A model generated the notes under the pieces. That model was given only the letters and a program-made list of their open reading frames with translations, ran no database searches and was not told the origin of the DNA. Position numbers and translations under genes: made by a program. From Lachnospiraceae bacterium (lineage in GTDB: Bacteria > Bacillota > Clostridia > Lachnospirales > Lachnospiraceae): a DNA stretch of 64,000 bases. The stretch is from positions 62,001-126,000 of the forward strand of contig CAJTGD010000009.1 of the NCBI GenBank assembly GCA_910575475.1, in the 5' to 3' direction. Shown here in pieces: positions 1 to 8,985 of the stretch (position 1 is its first letter; every line of letters starts with the position of its first letter).

Positions 1-1340
1 ACACCGGAGAGCTCTGCTTCATAGGCTTCTAAAATCTCCTTCTGCTGCTCTCCCTCTCCCTGCGTCTCCTTCAAGAGCCTGTCCAGCTCCGCCTTCCGGG
101 CTGCGATCTGCTCCTGGGTGGTGTCATAGTGCTGGATCTTCGCACGGGTAGAGGCCCGGTTTTCCAAAAGCTCCATGATCTCCTGCTTGCTGGTCTCCAC
201 CTCCGCCGTCTGTCCCGCGATCCGGCTCTGGACCGTGATCAGTGCTTCCTTGGCCTCTTGGTCTTTTTTTGTGACCTCCAGCAGCTTGCCGCGGACATCC
301 TCCTGCTCTCTGGAAAGCTCTTTTAACTGCCCCTGTCTGGCCTCAATCTCGATCTGGATGGTGTGCAGCCGGTTGTCATAATGCTCATCGTTCATCCGCA
401 CCGTGTTGATCTGTTCCTTCAGGACATTGATCTGGCCTTCTAACTGCTGCTTTAACAGCGTCGTCTCGTTGAGCTGGCTCTTGGCCTTCTCGATGGAAAA
501 ATCGATGGCGTCTACCTCTTCCTCGATGGCGTCATACTCCGCCTTCATCTCTTCATAGCGGGTCTTCGCCTCACTCAGCTCTTCCTCCGCGTTGCCAAGC
601 TGCCCTTCGATCTCCTGGATCTGTTCCTTGATCCGCTCCGTCTCCAGCAGAAACATGTTGATATCAAAGGTCTTCAATTCTTCCTTTTTTTTCAGATATT
701 CCCTGGCCACCTCGGACTGCCTGGAAAGAGGCCCGATCTGCTTTTCCAGCTCCGACAGGATATCATTGACACGGAGCAGGTTCTGCCGTTCCTCCTCCAG
801 TTTTTTCAGCGACAGGTTCTTCCGCCGCTTGAACTTCACGATCCCCGCCGCCTCGTCAAATAATTCCCGTCGTTCCTCCGGCTTGCCGTTTAAAATCCGG
901 TCGATCTGCCCCTGTCCGATGATGGAGTAGCCTTCCTTGCCGATCCCGGTATCATAGAACATCTCGTTGATGTCCTTGAGACGGCACGCCGCGCCGTTGA
1001 GCAGATACTCACTTTCACCGGAACGGTATAATTTCCTCGTCACGGTGACTTCCTCATAGTCCACCGGAAGCCGGTGGTCCGAATTGTTCAGCGTGATGGC
1101 CACCGACGCATAGCTGAGCGCCTTTCTGTTTTCCGTCCCCGAAAAGATCACGTCCTGCATGGTGCCGCCCCGAAGCTGCTTTACCCGCTGCTCTCCCAAT
1201 ACCCACCTGACGGCGTCCGCCACGTTGCTCTTTCCGCTTCCGTTGGGACCCACGATCCCCGTGATCCCTTCATGGAAATCAAACCGGATCCGATTCGCAA
1301 ACGATTTGAATCCCTGTACCTCAATGCTTTTTAAATACAT
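1..1340 (-). CDS. smc: Chromosome segregation protein SMC, N-terminal part (runs off window)
   Basis: The reverse strand reads from an ATG at 1340 to the window edge without a stop, about 446 residues. It opens with MYLKSIEVQGFKSFA and the Walker A motif GPNGSGKSN near residue 32, the N-terminal ATPase half of SMC. The hinge-proximal part from about residue 170 is a long Glu/Lys/Gln-rich coiled coil. SMC is the ATP-driven DNA-loop condensin that acts with ScpAB on the chromosome. The C-terminal ATPase half, hinge and signature motif lie outside the window. The start is 9 bp after the rnc stop codon, so the two are probably co-transcribed, as in most Firmicutes, where ftsY often follows. Confidence 0.97.
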   Translation of the reverse strand, partial: MYLKSIEVQGFKSFANRIRFDFHEGITGIVGPNGSGKSNVADAVRWVLGEQRVKQLRGGTMQDVIFSGTENRKALSYASVAITLNNSDHRLPVDYEEVTVTRKLYRSGESEYLLNGAACRLKDINEMFYDTGIGKEGYSIIGQGQIDRILNGKPEERRELFDEAAGIVKFKRRKNLSLKKLEEERQNLLRVNDILSELEKQIGPLSRQSEVAREYLKKKEELKTFDINMFLLETERIKEQIQEIEGQLGNAEEELSEAKTRYEEMKAEYDAIEEEVDAIDFSIEKAKSQLNETTLLKQQLEGQINVLKEQINTVRMNDEHYDNRLHTIQIEIEARQGQLKELSREQEDVRGKLLEVTKKDQEAKEALITVQSRIAGQTAEVETSKQEIMELLENRASTRAKIQHYDTTQEQIAARKAELDRLLKETQGEGEQQKEILEAYEAELSG

Positions 1341-1349
1341 CTTACACCC

Positions 1350-2057
1350 CTAGTATTTGTAACCAATTTGCGAACCCGCCTTCAGCTTCAGAATGGCCTG
1401 ATAAGCCGCCTCCTGCTCCGCGGCCTTTTTTGTACGTCCTTTTCCCGCGCCGCAGCAGTTCTCTCCGATACATACCTCCACATGGAAGGATTTGTTGTGG
1501 TCAGGGCCTTCCTCTCCCACCAGGCGGTAGGAAATGCTCTCTCCCGCATCCGCCTGCACGATCTCCTGCAAAATGGTCTTGCTATCGAAAAAGAGCTTCT
1601 TGTGTTCTAAATCCGACAGGATGAACCTGTGGATAAACTCTTTTGCATTAGTAAAACCACCGTCCAGATAGATCGCTCCGATCAGCGCTTCCATGGCATC
1701 CGATGTAATGGAATCCCGTTCCCTTCCGCCGGTCGCCTCCTCGCCCCTGCCCAGGAGCAGATAGTTTCCCAGATCAAGATCACGGGCGCAGAATGCCAGC
1801 GACGGCTCACACACCATGCCTGCCCGGGTCTTGGTCAGCTCCCCCTCGGAGATCTTCGGGTTTTCCAGAAATAAAAACTCACTGGATACCAGCTCCAGCA
1901 CCGCGTCCCCGAGAAATTCCAGCCGTTCGTTGCACTGGAACTTGGGCAGATGCTTTTCATTGGTATAGGAGCTGTGCATCATGGCCCTGCGCAGCAATGA
2001 ATGATCCCGGAATTGATAACCGATCTGTTTTTCCAGTTCTTTCAGTCTGTCCTTCAT
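1350..2057 (-). CDS. rnc: Ribonuclease III
   Basis: 235 residues, normal length for RNase III, the endonuclease that cuts double-stranded RNA during rRNA maturation and mRNA decay. The catalytic signature NERLEFLGDAVL lies around residues 43-54 and a second acidic site (SDAMEALIGAIYLDGG) near 117-132. The C-terminal double-stranded-RNA-binding domain starts around 155 (KTILQEIVQ) and ends in the GKGRTKKAAEQEAA helix. The gene sits between acpP and smc, the usual Firmicutes order. A terminator separates it from acpP, so rnc-smc may have its own start of transcription or depend on read-through. Confidence 0.97.
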   Translation of the reverse strand: MKDRLKELEKQIGYQFRDHSLLRRAMMHSSYTNEKHLPKFQCNERLEFLGDAVLELVSSEFLFLENPKISEGELTKTRAGMVCEPSLAFCARDLDLGNYLLLGRGEEATGGRERDSITSDAMEALIGAIYLDGGFTNAKEFIHRFILSDLEHKKLFFDSKTILQEIVQADAGESISYRLVGEEGPDHNKSFHVEVCIGENCCGAGKGRTKKAAEQEAAYQAILKLKAGSQIGYKY

Positions 2058-2140
2058 CTTTTTCTTTCCAACAGTTCCTTTCTATGAAAAATATTCCTGA
2101 GAAATGTTCCTAAAGCCTCGCTGCATTTCTCTAAACAGCG

Positions 2141-2161
2141 AAAAAGCCCGCATAGGGCTTT
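2141..2161 (-). terminator. Rho-independent terminator after acpP
   Basis: On the minus strand a perfect 7-bp stem AAAGCCC / GGGCTTT with a 5-nt loop runs into a T-rich tail. It begins 16 bp after the acpP stop codon and would end the plsX-acpP transcript before rnc. Confidence 0.8.
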
Positions 2162-2176
2162 CTCTTGCTTCGATGA

Positions 2177-2413
2177 CTACTCAACAACCTTCTTGATCTG
2201 ATCAACCGCATCCTGCACTGTTACGATCTTGTCTGCATCTTCATTGTCAATCTCAATGTCAAATGCTTCCTCAAGCTCTGTGATGATCTGAAGGATATCC
2301 AGCGAATCCGCCGACAGATCCTCCACAAACTTTGTCTCCGGCTGAACATCATCCTTCGTAACATTCATAACATCTGCAATAATTTCCTGCAATTTTTCAA
2401 ATTCCATAATCAT
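2177..2413 (-). CDS. acpP: Acyl carrier protein
   Basis: A 78-residue acidic four-helix protein that carries growing fatty acids on a 4'-phosphopantetheine arm. The attachment serine is Ser37 in the motif ADSLD, followed by the usual acidic helix (ELEEAFDIEI). Two in-frame ATGs lie two codons apart (2413 and 2407) with AAAGG-type sites ahead of both, so the true start is uncertain by two residues. It is downstream of plsX, the acyl-phosphate-forming enzyme that draws acyl groups from this protein. A terminator follows at 2141-2161. Confidence 0.97.
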   Translation of the reverse strand: MIMEFEKLQEIIADVMNVTKDDVQPETKFVEDLSADSLDILQIITELEEAFDIEIDNEDADKIVTVQDAVDQIKKVVE

Positions 2414-2502
2414 CCTTTTCCTTTCTGATCTTGTTCCGCTTTGGATTCTTTGTAATGCTTCCTTACAATTCCACTCATTTTTTGTTTCAGTGGGCCGCAG
2501 GC

Positions 2503-3534
2503 TTATCCGGTCACTGCCTTCGCATCCTCCGGCCTGCCGATGGCCTCCTGAATCTTCTCGTTGATCTGCTGTTCCTTAAAGGACACGCATTGAATAATAG
2601 ATGTACATACCTCTTTGGAAGTGGAATTTCCATGAGTCTTTACTACCAGGCCCTTCAATCCCAGAAGAGGCGCCCCGCCGTACTGGCTGGCGTCAAAATC
2701 CTTCAGGGTGGCCTTCAATGCCGGCTTCACCAGGAGCGCGCCGATCTTGGAACGCAGGGATGTCATCATGCTGGCTTTGATCTTATGGATCAGCGTGCCG
2801 CCCACGCCTTCGTAGAGCTTTAAGATCACATTCCCTACAAATGCCTCGCATACCACAACATCCACCTCGCCCGCAGGGATCTCCCTCGCCTCCACGCTTC
2901 CCACGAAGTTGATGTCTTTGCATGCTTTCAGGAGCGGGAAGGTCTCTTTGACCAGTGCGTTGCCTTTTTCCTCCTCCGCACCTATATTCACGATCCCTAC
3001 CCTGGGATTCTTTTTGCCCACGATATGCTCCATATAAATGGACCCCATCTGCGCAAACTGTACCAGATGGGAGGGCCTTGCGTCCACGTTGGCCCCGCAG
3101 TCGATCAGCAGCGCCACTCCCTTCGCCGTAGGAATGAGCGGCGCAAGCGGCGCGCGTTCCACTCCCTTGATCTTTCCCACCAGGATCTGGCCTCCTGCCA
3201 GCACCGCGCCGGAATTGCCCGCAGATACAAATGCATCCGCCTCCCCGCGCTTGACCAGCTTCAATGCCGTCACGAGGGAGGAATCCTTCTTCGTGCGGAT
3301 TGCCGCTACCGGCGGTTCTGCCGTCTCGATCACTTCTTCTGCATGGACGATCTCGATCTGCTCCTTCGGGTATGTGTATGCGGATAATTCCTGCTTCAAG
3401 ACCTCTTCCCGGCCGGTCAGCAGGACCTTGATATCCTTCCGCTTCTTCACAGCCTCAACCGCACCCTTCACCATCTCGCCGGGTGCATTGTCACCGCCCA
3501 TGGCATCCAGGGCAACCCTTGTCATCTCCGACAT
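2503..3534 (-). CDS. plsX: Phosphate acyltransferase PlsX
   Basis: 343 residues. PlsX converts acyl-ACP to acyl-phosphate, the donor for PlsY at the first step of membrane phospholipid synthesis. The N-terminal signature DAMGGDNAP is at about residues 8-16 and the glycine-rich core SAGNSGAVLAGG near 105. I chose the ATG at 3534 (MSEMTRV) because AAGGAGG lies 7 bp upstream of it; an ATG at 3552 lies upstream of that site. It has its own promoter. The rpmF/yceD genes often found upstream of plsX are replaced here by an unrelated ABC exporter operon. Confidence 0.96.
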   Translation of the reverse strand: MSEMTRVALDAMGGDNAPGEMVKGAVEAVKKRKDIKVLLTGREEVLKQELSAYTYPKEQIEIVHAEEVIETAEPPVAAIRTKKDSSLVTALKLVKRGEADAFVSAGNSGAVLAGGQILVGKIKGVERAPLAPLIPTAKGVALLIDCGANVDARPSHLVQFAQMGSIYMEHIVGKKNPRVGIVNIGAEEEKGNALVKETFPLLKACKDINFVGSVEAREIPAGEVDVVVCEAFVGNVILKLYEGVGGTLIHKIKASMMTSLRSKIGALLVKPALKATLKDFDASQYGGAPLLGLKGLVVKTHGNSTSKEVCTSIIQCVSFKEQQINEKIQEAIGRPEDAKAVTG

Positions 3535-3563
3535 TTCCATCCCTCCTTGCATTGCTGTTATAC

Positions 3564-3592
3564 ATTCTACTAAACATCCATATAAAAATCAA
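3564..3592 (-). promoter_or_regulatory. Sigma-A-type promoter for plsX-acpP
   Basis: Minus-strand TTGATT (3592-3587), 17-bp spacer, TAGAAT (3569-3564), 30 bp before the plsX start. No clear FapR-type operator was seen. Confidence 0.65.
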
Positions 3593-3635
3593 GAAAAAAG
3601 TATTCCCGCCCCGGAAAATCATTGCAGGCACCGGC

Positions 3636-3664
3636 AAAAAGAGCCGCCCTTTCGGACAGCCCCT
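3636..3664 (-). terminator. Terminator of the ABC exporter operon
   Basis: Minus-strand stem GGGCTGTCC / GGGCGGCTC (paired through three G-U wobbles) with a GAAA loop and a run of five T. It starts directly after the stop codon of the last permease gene. The wobbles pair only in the minus-strand RNA, which fixes the direction. Confidence 0.8.
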
Positions 3665-3667
3665 TTT

Positions 3668-4822
3668 TCATACTCTCTTCCATTTTGATACCGTCAGGGT
3701 GACGCACACCAGCGCCGCAACGAATATCAGTTGCATCCCCAGCCCCTGGAGCACAGCCTGCTTCGCCTCTCCCGTCACATTTCCAAATTCCACGAGGTAC
3801 TCATTCACCACCTCGTACCAGTACACCGGCAGAAACTGTGATACCGCCTTGACACGTTTACTCATGATCTCCAGCGGCACAAATACCCCGCACAGGAAGC
3901 ACAGTCCCAGAGACAGGACATTGACGATGCCGTTCAGCGTATTGACCGCATTTTTCCCATGTACAAACAGCCCCACCAGATAGGAGATGGTCAGGGCCAC
4001 CAGCATCATGAGCAGTGTATTTAAGAGGAAATACACCACCCCGCCGCGCTCCGTCAGGCTGTCCCTGTACCAGAAAAAAGCTCCTGCGATACTCAGCGCC
4101 CACAGGCACAGTCCCAGTGTGGCAGCGGCCAGAAGCCCTTCCACACTCTGTCTCCGCCCGGATACGGCGCAGGCCCGCATCCGCTTCGGCAGGTCGCCCT
4201 TGCGGAACGCGGAGATCACGTTGCCCATCACATAGCAGAGTACGGACAGGAACAGGTAGGGGACATACCGGAAGTAAAATCCATAGGCTGACATTTCCCC
4301 CGATGCCCTGCCCGTATCCAGCAGCTCCACCTGCGCAGGCTCCAGCTTCCCCAGCGCTTCCGCCGTCTCTTCCCGGGTAAAGCCGGCTGCATGGAAGGCC
4401 CTGGCATCATTGAGAAAGCTGTTGATCTGCTGGTCTACATAAAACGCCGTATAGGATCCCGGAACCTTGGTAACGTTAAGCGCCTTCCCTTCCACAATGC
4501 AGGTTTCAAAAAAATCCTCCGGGATCCAAATGATGTATTCCACGTTCCGGTAAAACAGATCCTCCTGCAGCCTGGCCTTGTCATGCTCCGCCGCCGTCAC
4601 CTCATGGAACTGCCCCAGATACGTTTTCAGTCCCTCCGCAAGGCTTCCCCTGTCTTCATCGACCACAGCGATCCTCACGCTTTCCGCCTGGTAGCTGCCC
4701 GCCGGATCCGCGCTTGAAAACTGCTGGAACAAAACGGTGATCCCTGCAAAGATCACAACATACATCAGGATCAGCCCCAGATTTCTTTTGACGATCTTCA
4801 TATATCCTTTATATACTGTCAT
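3668..4822 (-). CDS. ABC-2 type permease, second subunit (LnrN-like)
   Basis: 384 residues with the ABC2_membrane_3 layout: one membrane helix near residues 13-33, a long extracytoplasmic segment to about 180, then five or six helices from about 185 to 380. It is probably the second membrane subunit of a drug or peptide exporter. Its start overlaps the end of the upstream permease gene by 14 bp, so the two are translationally coupled. Gene order (ATPase, permease, permease, with a divergent NarL-type two-component system) resembles B. subtilis lnrJK/lnrLMN, which exports linearmycin-type polyenes. The substrate here is unknown. Confidence 0.85.
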   Translation of the reverse strand: MTVYKGYMKIVKRNLGLILMYVVIFAGITVLFQQFSSADPAGSYQAESVRIAVVDEDRGSLAEGLKTYLGQFHEVTAAEHDKARLQEDLFYRNVEYIIWIPEDFFETCIVEGKALNVTKVPGSYTAFYVDQQINSFLNDARAFHAAGFTREETAEALGKLEPAQVELLDTGRASGEMSAYGFYFRYVPYLFLSVLCYVMGNVISAFRKGDLPKRMRACAVSGRRQSVEGLLAAATLGLCLWALSIAGAFFWYRDSLTERGGVVYFLLNTLLMMLVALTISYLVGLFVHGKNAVNTLNGIVNVLSLGLCFLCGVFVPLEIMSKRVKAVSQFLPVYWYEVVNEYLVEFGNVTGEAKQAVLQGLGMQLIFVAALVCVTLTVSKWKRV

Positions 4823-5933
4823 AACGTTCCCTCCTGATCAGTAAAAATGACGCCAGCGTCAGGATCACACACATGACGGCCAGTGTGACCAGGCTCCTGC
4901 TAAACCGCACCGGATCGTCGTATACGTTGATGCAGTAAAATGCGTCTGTGATCACCGCAGCCGGGTTGAGCCTGTTCACGATTGGGAAATTGCGCTCCAC
5001 CAGGCACTTCATATCCGCGCTCATCAGACCGGCCAGAAAGCTTCCGGTCATGGAGACCGCCAGCAGGACCCCCACCTTTACTCCTTCCTTCATCTTTCCG
5101 ATTCCTCCGATAAAAATGCCCATGGACACGCCCATCATACTGCCGATCAGGGAGATCAGAAGCATCTGCGGCATCTGTCCGTAAAATTCCTGCCGGAGCA
5201 CAAACCGGAGATATGCCAGCAATATCAGCACATTCAGGTAATGCAGCAGAAAGCAGGACAGCATTTCCGTCAGGACCAGTTTCAGCTTATGGGTCGGTGT
5301 CACGCACCGTCTGGCTGCCAGCGCCGTCAGGTTCGCCTGGATCGAAAACGCCGCATCCATCCCGATAAATGCCCCGTACAGACATGCCATTGCGATCAGC
5401 GCGTAAAAGAACTGGGCATTGCCGTTGGTTGTCGTGCCTCCCAGGGAGACCTGCTCCACCAGCTCCTCATAGGCTCCCATCTGTTCCATGGCGTTCTGCA
5501 TCCCCTCCGGGTGCTTTTCGGCCGACAGCAGAAGGGTCTGTTTTCCATTTTCATAGCTCTCCAGGAGGGACTCCAAGATGCTCTCCGAGATCCCGCTGCC
5601 GGCCACCGTAAGCGCAGGCGTCTCCCCCACAAAATAAATCCCCGACGCTTTTTTCTCTTCCAGCGCCAGGCGTGCTTCCTCCCCGGACATTTCCCGGACT
5701 TCCACAAGATGGCTCTCGTCTGTTTCCATGGTTTCCAAAAACTCCAGAAAGACCGGATCCGCATCCGCTTCCTTTACTACAATCGTCTGTACGGTCTCAA
5801 AATCCGCCTCCTCCATGGATCCGAAGGCAAAATAGAACAGGGTTCCCATGATCAGCGGAAAGACCAGAGGCCAGAAAACGACATTGACACATTTGATCTT
5901 CACCATCAGATTATACTTCATTAAGTGCAGCAT
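4809..5933 (-). CDS. ABC-2 type permease, first subunit (LnrM-like)
   Basis: 374 residues with the same architecture as its neighbour: helix near residues 17-37, an extracytoplasmic loop rich in Glu from about 40 to 170, then a block of membrane helices to the C-terminus ending in a basic RRERYD tail. It is the partner membrane subunit of the ABC exporter. The gene starts 14 bp after the ATPase stop codon and overlaps the next permease. The two permeases are probably ancient duplicates forming a heterodimer; this is inferred from equal size and layout. Confidence 0.85.
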   Translation of the reverse strand: MLHLMKYNLMVKIKCVNVVFWPLVFPLIMGTLFYFAFGSMEEADFETVQTIVVKEADADPVFLEFLETMETDESHLVEVREMSGEEARLALEEKKASGIYFVGETPALTVAGSGISESILESLLESYENGKQTLLLSAEKHPEGMQNAMEQMGAYEELVEQVSLGGTTTNGNAQFFYALIAMACLYGAFIGMDAAFSIQANLTALAARRCVTPTHKLKLVLTEMLSCFLLHYLNVLILLAYLRFVLRQEFYGQMPQMLLISLIGSMMGVSMGIFIGGIGKMKEGVKVGVLLAVSMTGSFLAGLMSADMKCLVERNFPIVNRLNPAAVITDAFYCINVYDDPVRFSRSLVTLAVMCVILTLASFLLIRRERYDSI

Positions 5934-5947
5934 GCCATTCCCTCCTT

Positions 5948-6877
5948 TTAATCCCGAAGCTGCTTTCCTGTGATCTCCAGGAAGACGTCATTGAGCGTTG
6001 GGAGCTCGGAAAATACCCTGCCGAACAGAATTTCCTGTTCCTGCAGGTAATTGAGGATCCGGATCAGGTTGTGCTTTGCCTTAGTACAGTGCACGGTCAG
6101 GATCTGCTCCCCGTAGTCCACGCCGAATACATGGGGCAGCTCCCGGATGGCTTGAAGGTGCTCCTCCCCAAGGGCCACGGCTTCGATGGTCACGGTCTCC
6201 CCGGTCTTGATCATCATTTTCAGTTCTTCCTTGGTCCCCACCGCGATGCTTCTTCCGTGATCCAGGATCGCTACCCGGGTACAGATCTGCTCTACCTCTT
6301 CCATGTAGTGGGACGTGTAGATGATGGTGGAGCCCTGCCGGTTCAGTTCCTGGATCCCTTCCAGTATCTTGTTCCTGCTCTGGGGATCTACGGCCACCGT
6401 GGGCTCATCCATAATGATCAGCCTGGGTTTATGTGCGATCCCGCAGGCAATGTTCAGCCGCCGCAAAAGGCCTCCGGACAATTTGCCGGGGCGCACCTTC
6501 CGGTAATCCTCCAGCCCTGCAAATGCAATGGCTTCTTCCACCAGCTCTTTCCTGCGCTGCTTCTCCTTTACATAGAGTCCGCAGAAATAATCGATATTTT
6601 CATAGACCGTCAGCTCATCGAACACCGCCACGTTCTGCAGCACGATCCCGATCTGCTCTTTCACATGATAGCTCTCCGGAGTCATCTCCTCTCCGAAAAT
6701 GCGGATACTGCCCCGGTCATACTTCAAAAGCGCCAGCATGCAGCTGATCGCCGTTGTCTTGCCTGAGCCGTTAGGCCCAAGAAGCCCGAAGATCTCTCCC
6801 TCCTGTACCTGCAGGTTTAAGTGGTCCAGAGCCACCAGGTCTCCGTAACGCTTTACCAGATTTTTTATCTCAACCAT
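5948..6877 (-). CDS. ABC exporter ATP-binding protein (LnrL-like)
   Basis: 309 residues. Walker A (GPNGSGKTT) lies near residue 36-44, the signature is LSGGLLRR (a variant of LSGGQ), Walker B is LIIMDEPT and the switch histidine is in YTSHYMEE. The C-terminal 90 residues match the extension found in drug-export ATPases. I placed the start at the ATG at 6877 because AAGGAGG lies 9 bp upstream; the reading frame stays open to 6994 but has no good site there. It powers the two permeases encoded downstream and is transcribed divergently from the two-component system at 7108. Confidence 0.92.
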   Translation of the reverse strand: MVEIKNLVKRYGDLVALDHLNLQVQEGEIFGLLGPNGSGKTTAISCMLALLKYDRGSIRIFGEEMTPESYHVKEQIGIVLQNVAVFDELTVYENIDYFCGLYVKEKQRRKELVEEAIAFAGLEDYRKVRPGKLSGGLLRRLNIACGIAHKPRLIIMDEPTVAVDPQSRNKILEGIQELNRQGSTIIYTSHYMEEVEQICTRVAILDHGRSIAVGTKEELKMMIKTGETVTIEAVALGEEHLQAIRELPHVFGVDYGEQILTVHCTKAKHNLIRILNYLQEQEILFGRVFSELPTLNDVFLEITGKQLRD

Positions 6878-6935
6878 ATCCAAATTCCTCCTTCGATCCT
6901 CCGGACAGCTTCCGGGATTCCTTTCTGATACTGAC

Positions 6936-6965
6936 ATTATACCGTCCTCCCTTTTCCGGGAAAAG
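6936..6965 (-). promoter_or_regulatory. Exporter operon promoter with palindromic operator
   Basis: Minus-strand TATAAT at 6941-6936 lies about 18 bp downstream of a palindrome, CTTTTCC-G-GGAAAAG (6951-6965), that occupies the -35 position where no TTGACA is present. A weak -35 covered by a symmetric site suggests activation or repression by a dimeric regulator, plausibly the adjacent NarL-type response regulator. Confidence 0.5.
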
Positions 6966-7044
6966 TGTGCATTGTCACAACTTGCATATGACATTTGTAA
7001 CTATTGGAACGGCAGCAGTATGAAAAATTCCTTCAAATTTTTCT

Positions 7045-7073
7045 TTACCTGACCGGCTGTTTCGTATTATAAT
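7045..7073 (+). promoter_or_regulatory. Promoter of the two-component operon
   Basis: TATAAT at 7068-7073 with TTACCT 17 bp upstream (7045-7050). The transcript would have a short leader of about 27 nt before the kinase ATG. Confidence 0.5.
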
Positions 7074-7107
7074 AAAAGCAGAATTTTTTTAGAACAGGCG
7101 AAACATT

Positions 7108-8211
7108 ATGCATTATTTTCAAGACACCGGCTTATTACTCTTATATTGTATGGCTTCCATGCTCTACTTTCCCGCAGATTTATTGTTCGTGCTGGCTTTT
7201 TTATGCGCCCTAATTGTTTGCTGTGCCTGTTTTTTTCTGGAATCTCCCCGGATCCACCTGGGATTTGGAATCTGTTTTCTGTCTGCCTCCTTGTTATTTC
7301 CGCCTTTTTTCTGTTTTTTTCCGGCTTTGTTTTATCTGTTCCTGGCGGAACGCAGGTGGCTGATGCTGTCCTGCACCTGCCTTTTGTTCCTGTATCATAT
7401 GACCCATTCCGTAGATTCCCTGATGCTTCCTCTGTGGATGGGCATCTTCGGTTTTTTGCTGGCCGCGCTTCTGCAGAGCCATACCGGGCAGTATCAGCGG
7501 CTGGATATGTTGTTCCGGCAGAGCCAGGACGACAGCCGGGAGAATCATCTTCTGCTGACGGAAAAGAATAAAGCGCTTCTGGAAAAGCAGGACTATGAGA
7601 TCTACACCGCCACCCTGCGGGAGCGGAACCGGATCGCCCGGGAGATCCATGACAGCGTAGGGCACGTTCTCTCCCGTTCCATCCTGCTGCTGGGCGCGGC
7701 CAGGGCCGTAAACCGGCAAACAGAGCTTTGCCCGGTACTGGACAACCTGGATGTTTCCCTGAATTCGGCCATGGACAGCATCCGCAGCAGTGTACATGAC
7801 CTGCACGATGAGTCCGTAAACCTGGAGGAGACGGTCCGAAGCCTGACCGACGGCTTCACCTTCTGTCCGGTCCTGCTGCGGTATGATATGGGACGTAAGG
7901 TCCCCCGGGAAATCAAGTACTGTCTGATCAGCATCCTCAAGGAAGCCCTTTCGAATGTGATGCGGCACAGCAATGCCAGCCAGGTCTGCGTCACCATGCA
8001 GGAGCATCCCGCTCTCTATCAGCTCTGCGTGGAGGATAACGGAACCGGGGCCGCTCCCGGGGATTGCAGTAAGGAATCCGGCCGAAGCGGGATCGGGCTG
8101 ACCAATATCCAGGATCGGGTCCGTTCCCTGGACGGAATCCTGCAGATTTCAGCAGAAACCGGATTCCGGATTTTTATCACTATCCCTAAGAAGCCGTCAG
8201 GGAACCCATAA
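7108..8211 (+). CDS. NarL-type sensor histidine kinase (LnrJ-like)
   Basis: 367 residues. The N-terminal 130 residues form about four to five closely spaced membrane helices with no sizeable external loop, as in intramembrane-sensing kinases. The HisKA_3 dimerisation and phosphoacceptor motif is EIHDSVGH (about residue 175). The HATPase domain has EALSNVMRHS, DNGTGAAP and SGIGLTNIQDRV. It probably senses a membrane-active compound and phosphorylates the response regulator encoded next. Only a weak ribosome site precedes the ATG. The gene is divergent from the ABC exporter, the usual context for a kinase that induces that exporter. Confidence 0.9.
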   Translation: MHYFQDTGLLLLYCMASMLYFPADLLFVLAFLCALIVCCACFFLESPRIHLGFGICFLSASLLFPPFFCFFPALFYLFLAERRWLMLSCTCLLFLYHMTHSVDSLMLPLWMGIFGFLLAALLQSHTGQYQRLDMLFRQSQDDSRENHLLLTEKNKALLEKQDYEIYTATLRERNRIAREIHDSVGHVLSRSILLLGAARAVNRQTELCPVLDNLDVSLNSAMDSIRSSVHDLHDESVNLEETVRSLTDGFTFCPVLLRYDMGRKVPREIKYCLISILKEALSNVMRHSNASQVCVTMQEHPALYQLCVEDNGTGAAPGDCSKESGRSGIGLTNIQDRVRSLDGILQISAETGFRIFITIPKKPSGNP

Positions 8212-8312
8212 AAGAAAAAGCGGGAACGGCAAACCATATGCGAAAGCAGATTGGTTAGGAAATGCATAAGTTATTTCCATACAGTTCCTTACATGATTCA
8301 GGAGGAAAACCA

Positions 8313-8933
8313 ATGAAACTGGTAATCATAGATGATGACTGTCTGGTGTCCGGTGCGCTCAAGACGATTCTGGAAGCGAGCGGGGAGGTCACCGTTGCAG
8401 CCACAGGTACAGACGGAACAGACGCGGTGAGACTGTATCGGGAACACCTTCCGGATATCCTGCTGATGGACATCCGGATGAAACACATGGACGGCCTGCA
8501 GGCCACCGTGGAAATACGGAAAGAATTTTCAGACGCAAATATCCTTTTGCTAACCACCTTTTCGGACGATGAATATATTGTAAAAGCACTGCGCTCAGGC
8601 GCCAGAGGATATTTGCTGAAACAGGATTATACCAATCTCCTCCCGGCCCTTAAGGCCGTGGCATCGGGACAGACCGTGTTTGGCTGCGAAGTGGTTTCCA
8701 AGCTTCCCGGCCTGTTCCGAAAAACGGAAGCTTTTGATTATGCCGCAGCGCAGATCAGCGACCGGGAGCTGGAGATCATCACCCTCATCGCCGACGGCAG
8801 GAGCAACAAGGAGATCGCGGCGGAATTATTCCTCAGTGAGGGGACGGTGCGGAACTATCTCAGCGATATCCTGGATAAGCTGAACCTCCGCGACCGGACG
8901 CAGCTCGCCGTATTTTACTATCAGCATAAATAA
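8313..8933 (+). CDS. NarL/FixJ-family response regulator (LnrK-like)
   Basis: 206 residues: a receiver domain with the acidic pocket IDDDC, phosphoacceptor Asp in LLMDIRM and Lys in YLLKQD, then a GerE/LuxR helix-turn-helix (ISDRELEIITLIADGRSNKEI onward, residues about 140-195). The start at 8313 has AGGAGG 7 bp upstream; the frame is open further up but without a site. It is the cognate regulator of the kinase just upstream and the likely activator of the divergent exporter operon. Confidence 0.93.
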   Translation: MKLVIIDDDCLVSGALKTILEASGEVTVAATGTDGTDAVRLYREHLPDILLMDIRMKHMDGLQATVEIRKEFSDANILLLTTFSDDEYIVKALRSGARGYLLKQDYTNLLPALKAVASGQTVFGCEVVSKLPGLFRKTEAFDYAAAQISDRELEIITLIADGRSNKEIAAELFLSEGTVRNYLSDILDKLNLRDRTQLAVFYYQHK

Positions 8934-8985
8934 GACCCCCGGGCTTACAGCCTTCTATATTTTTACAAACGAAAGGAGTGTTATC

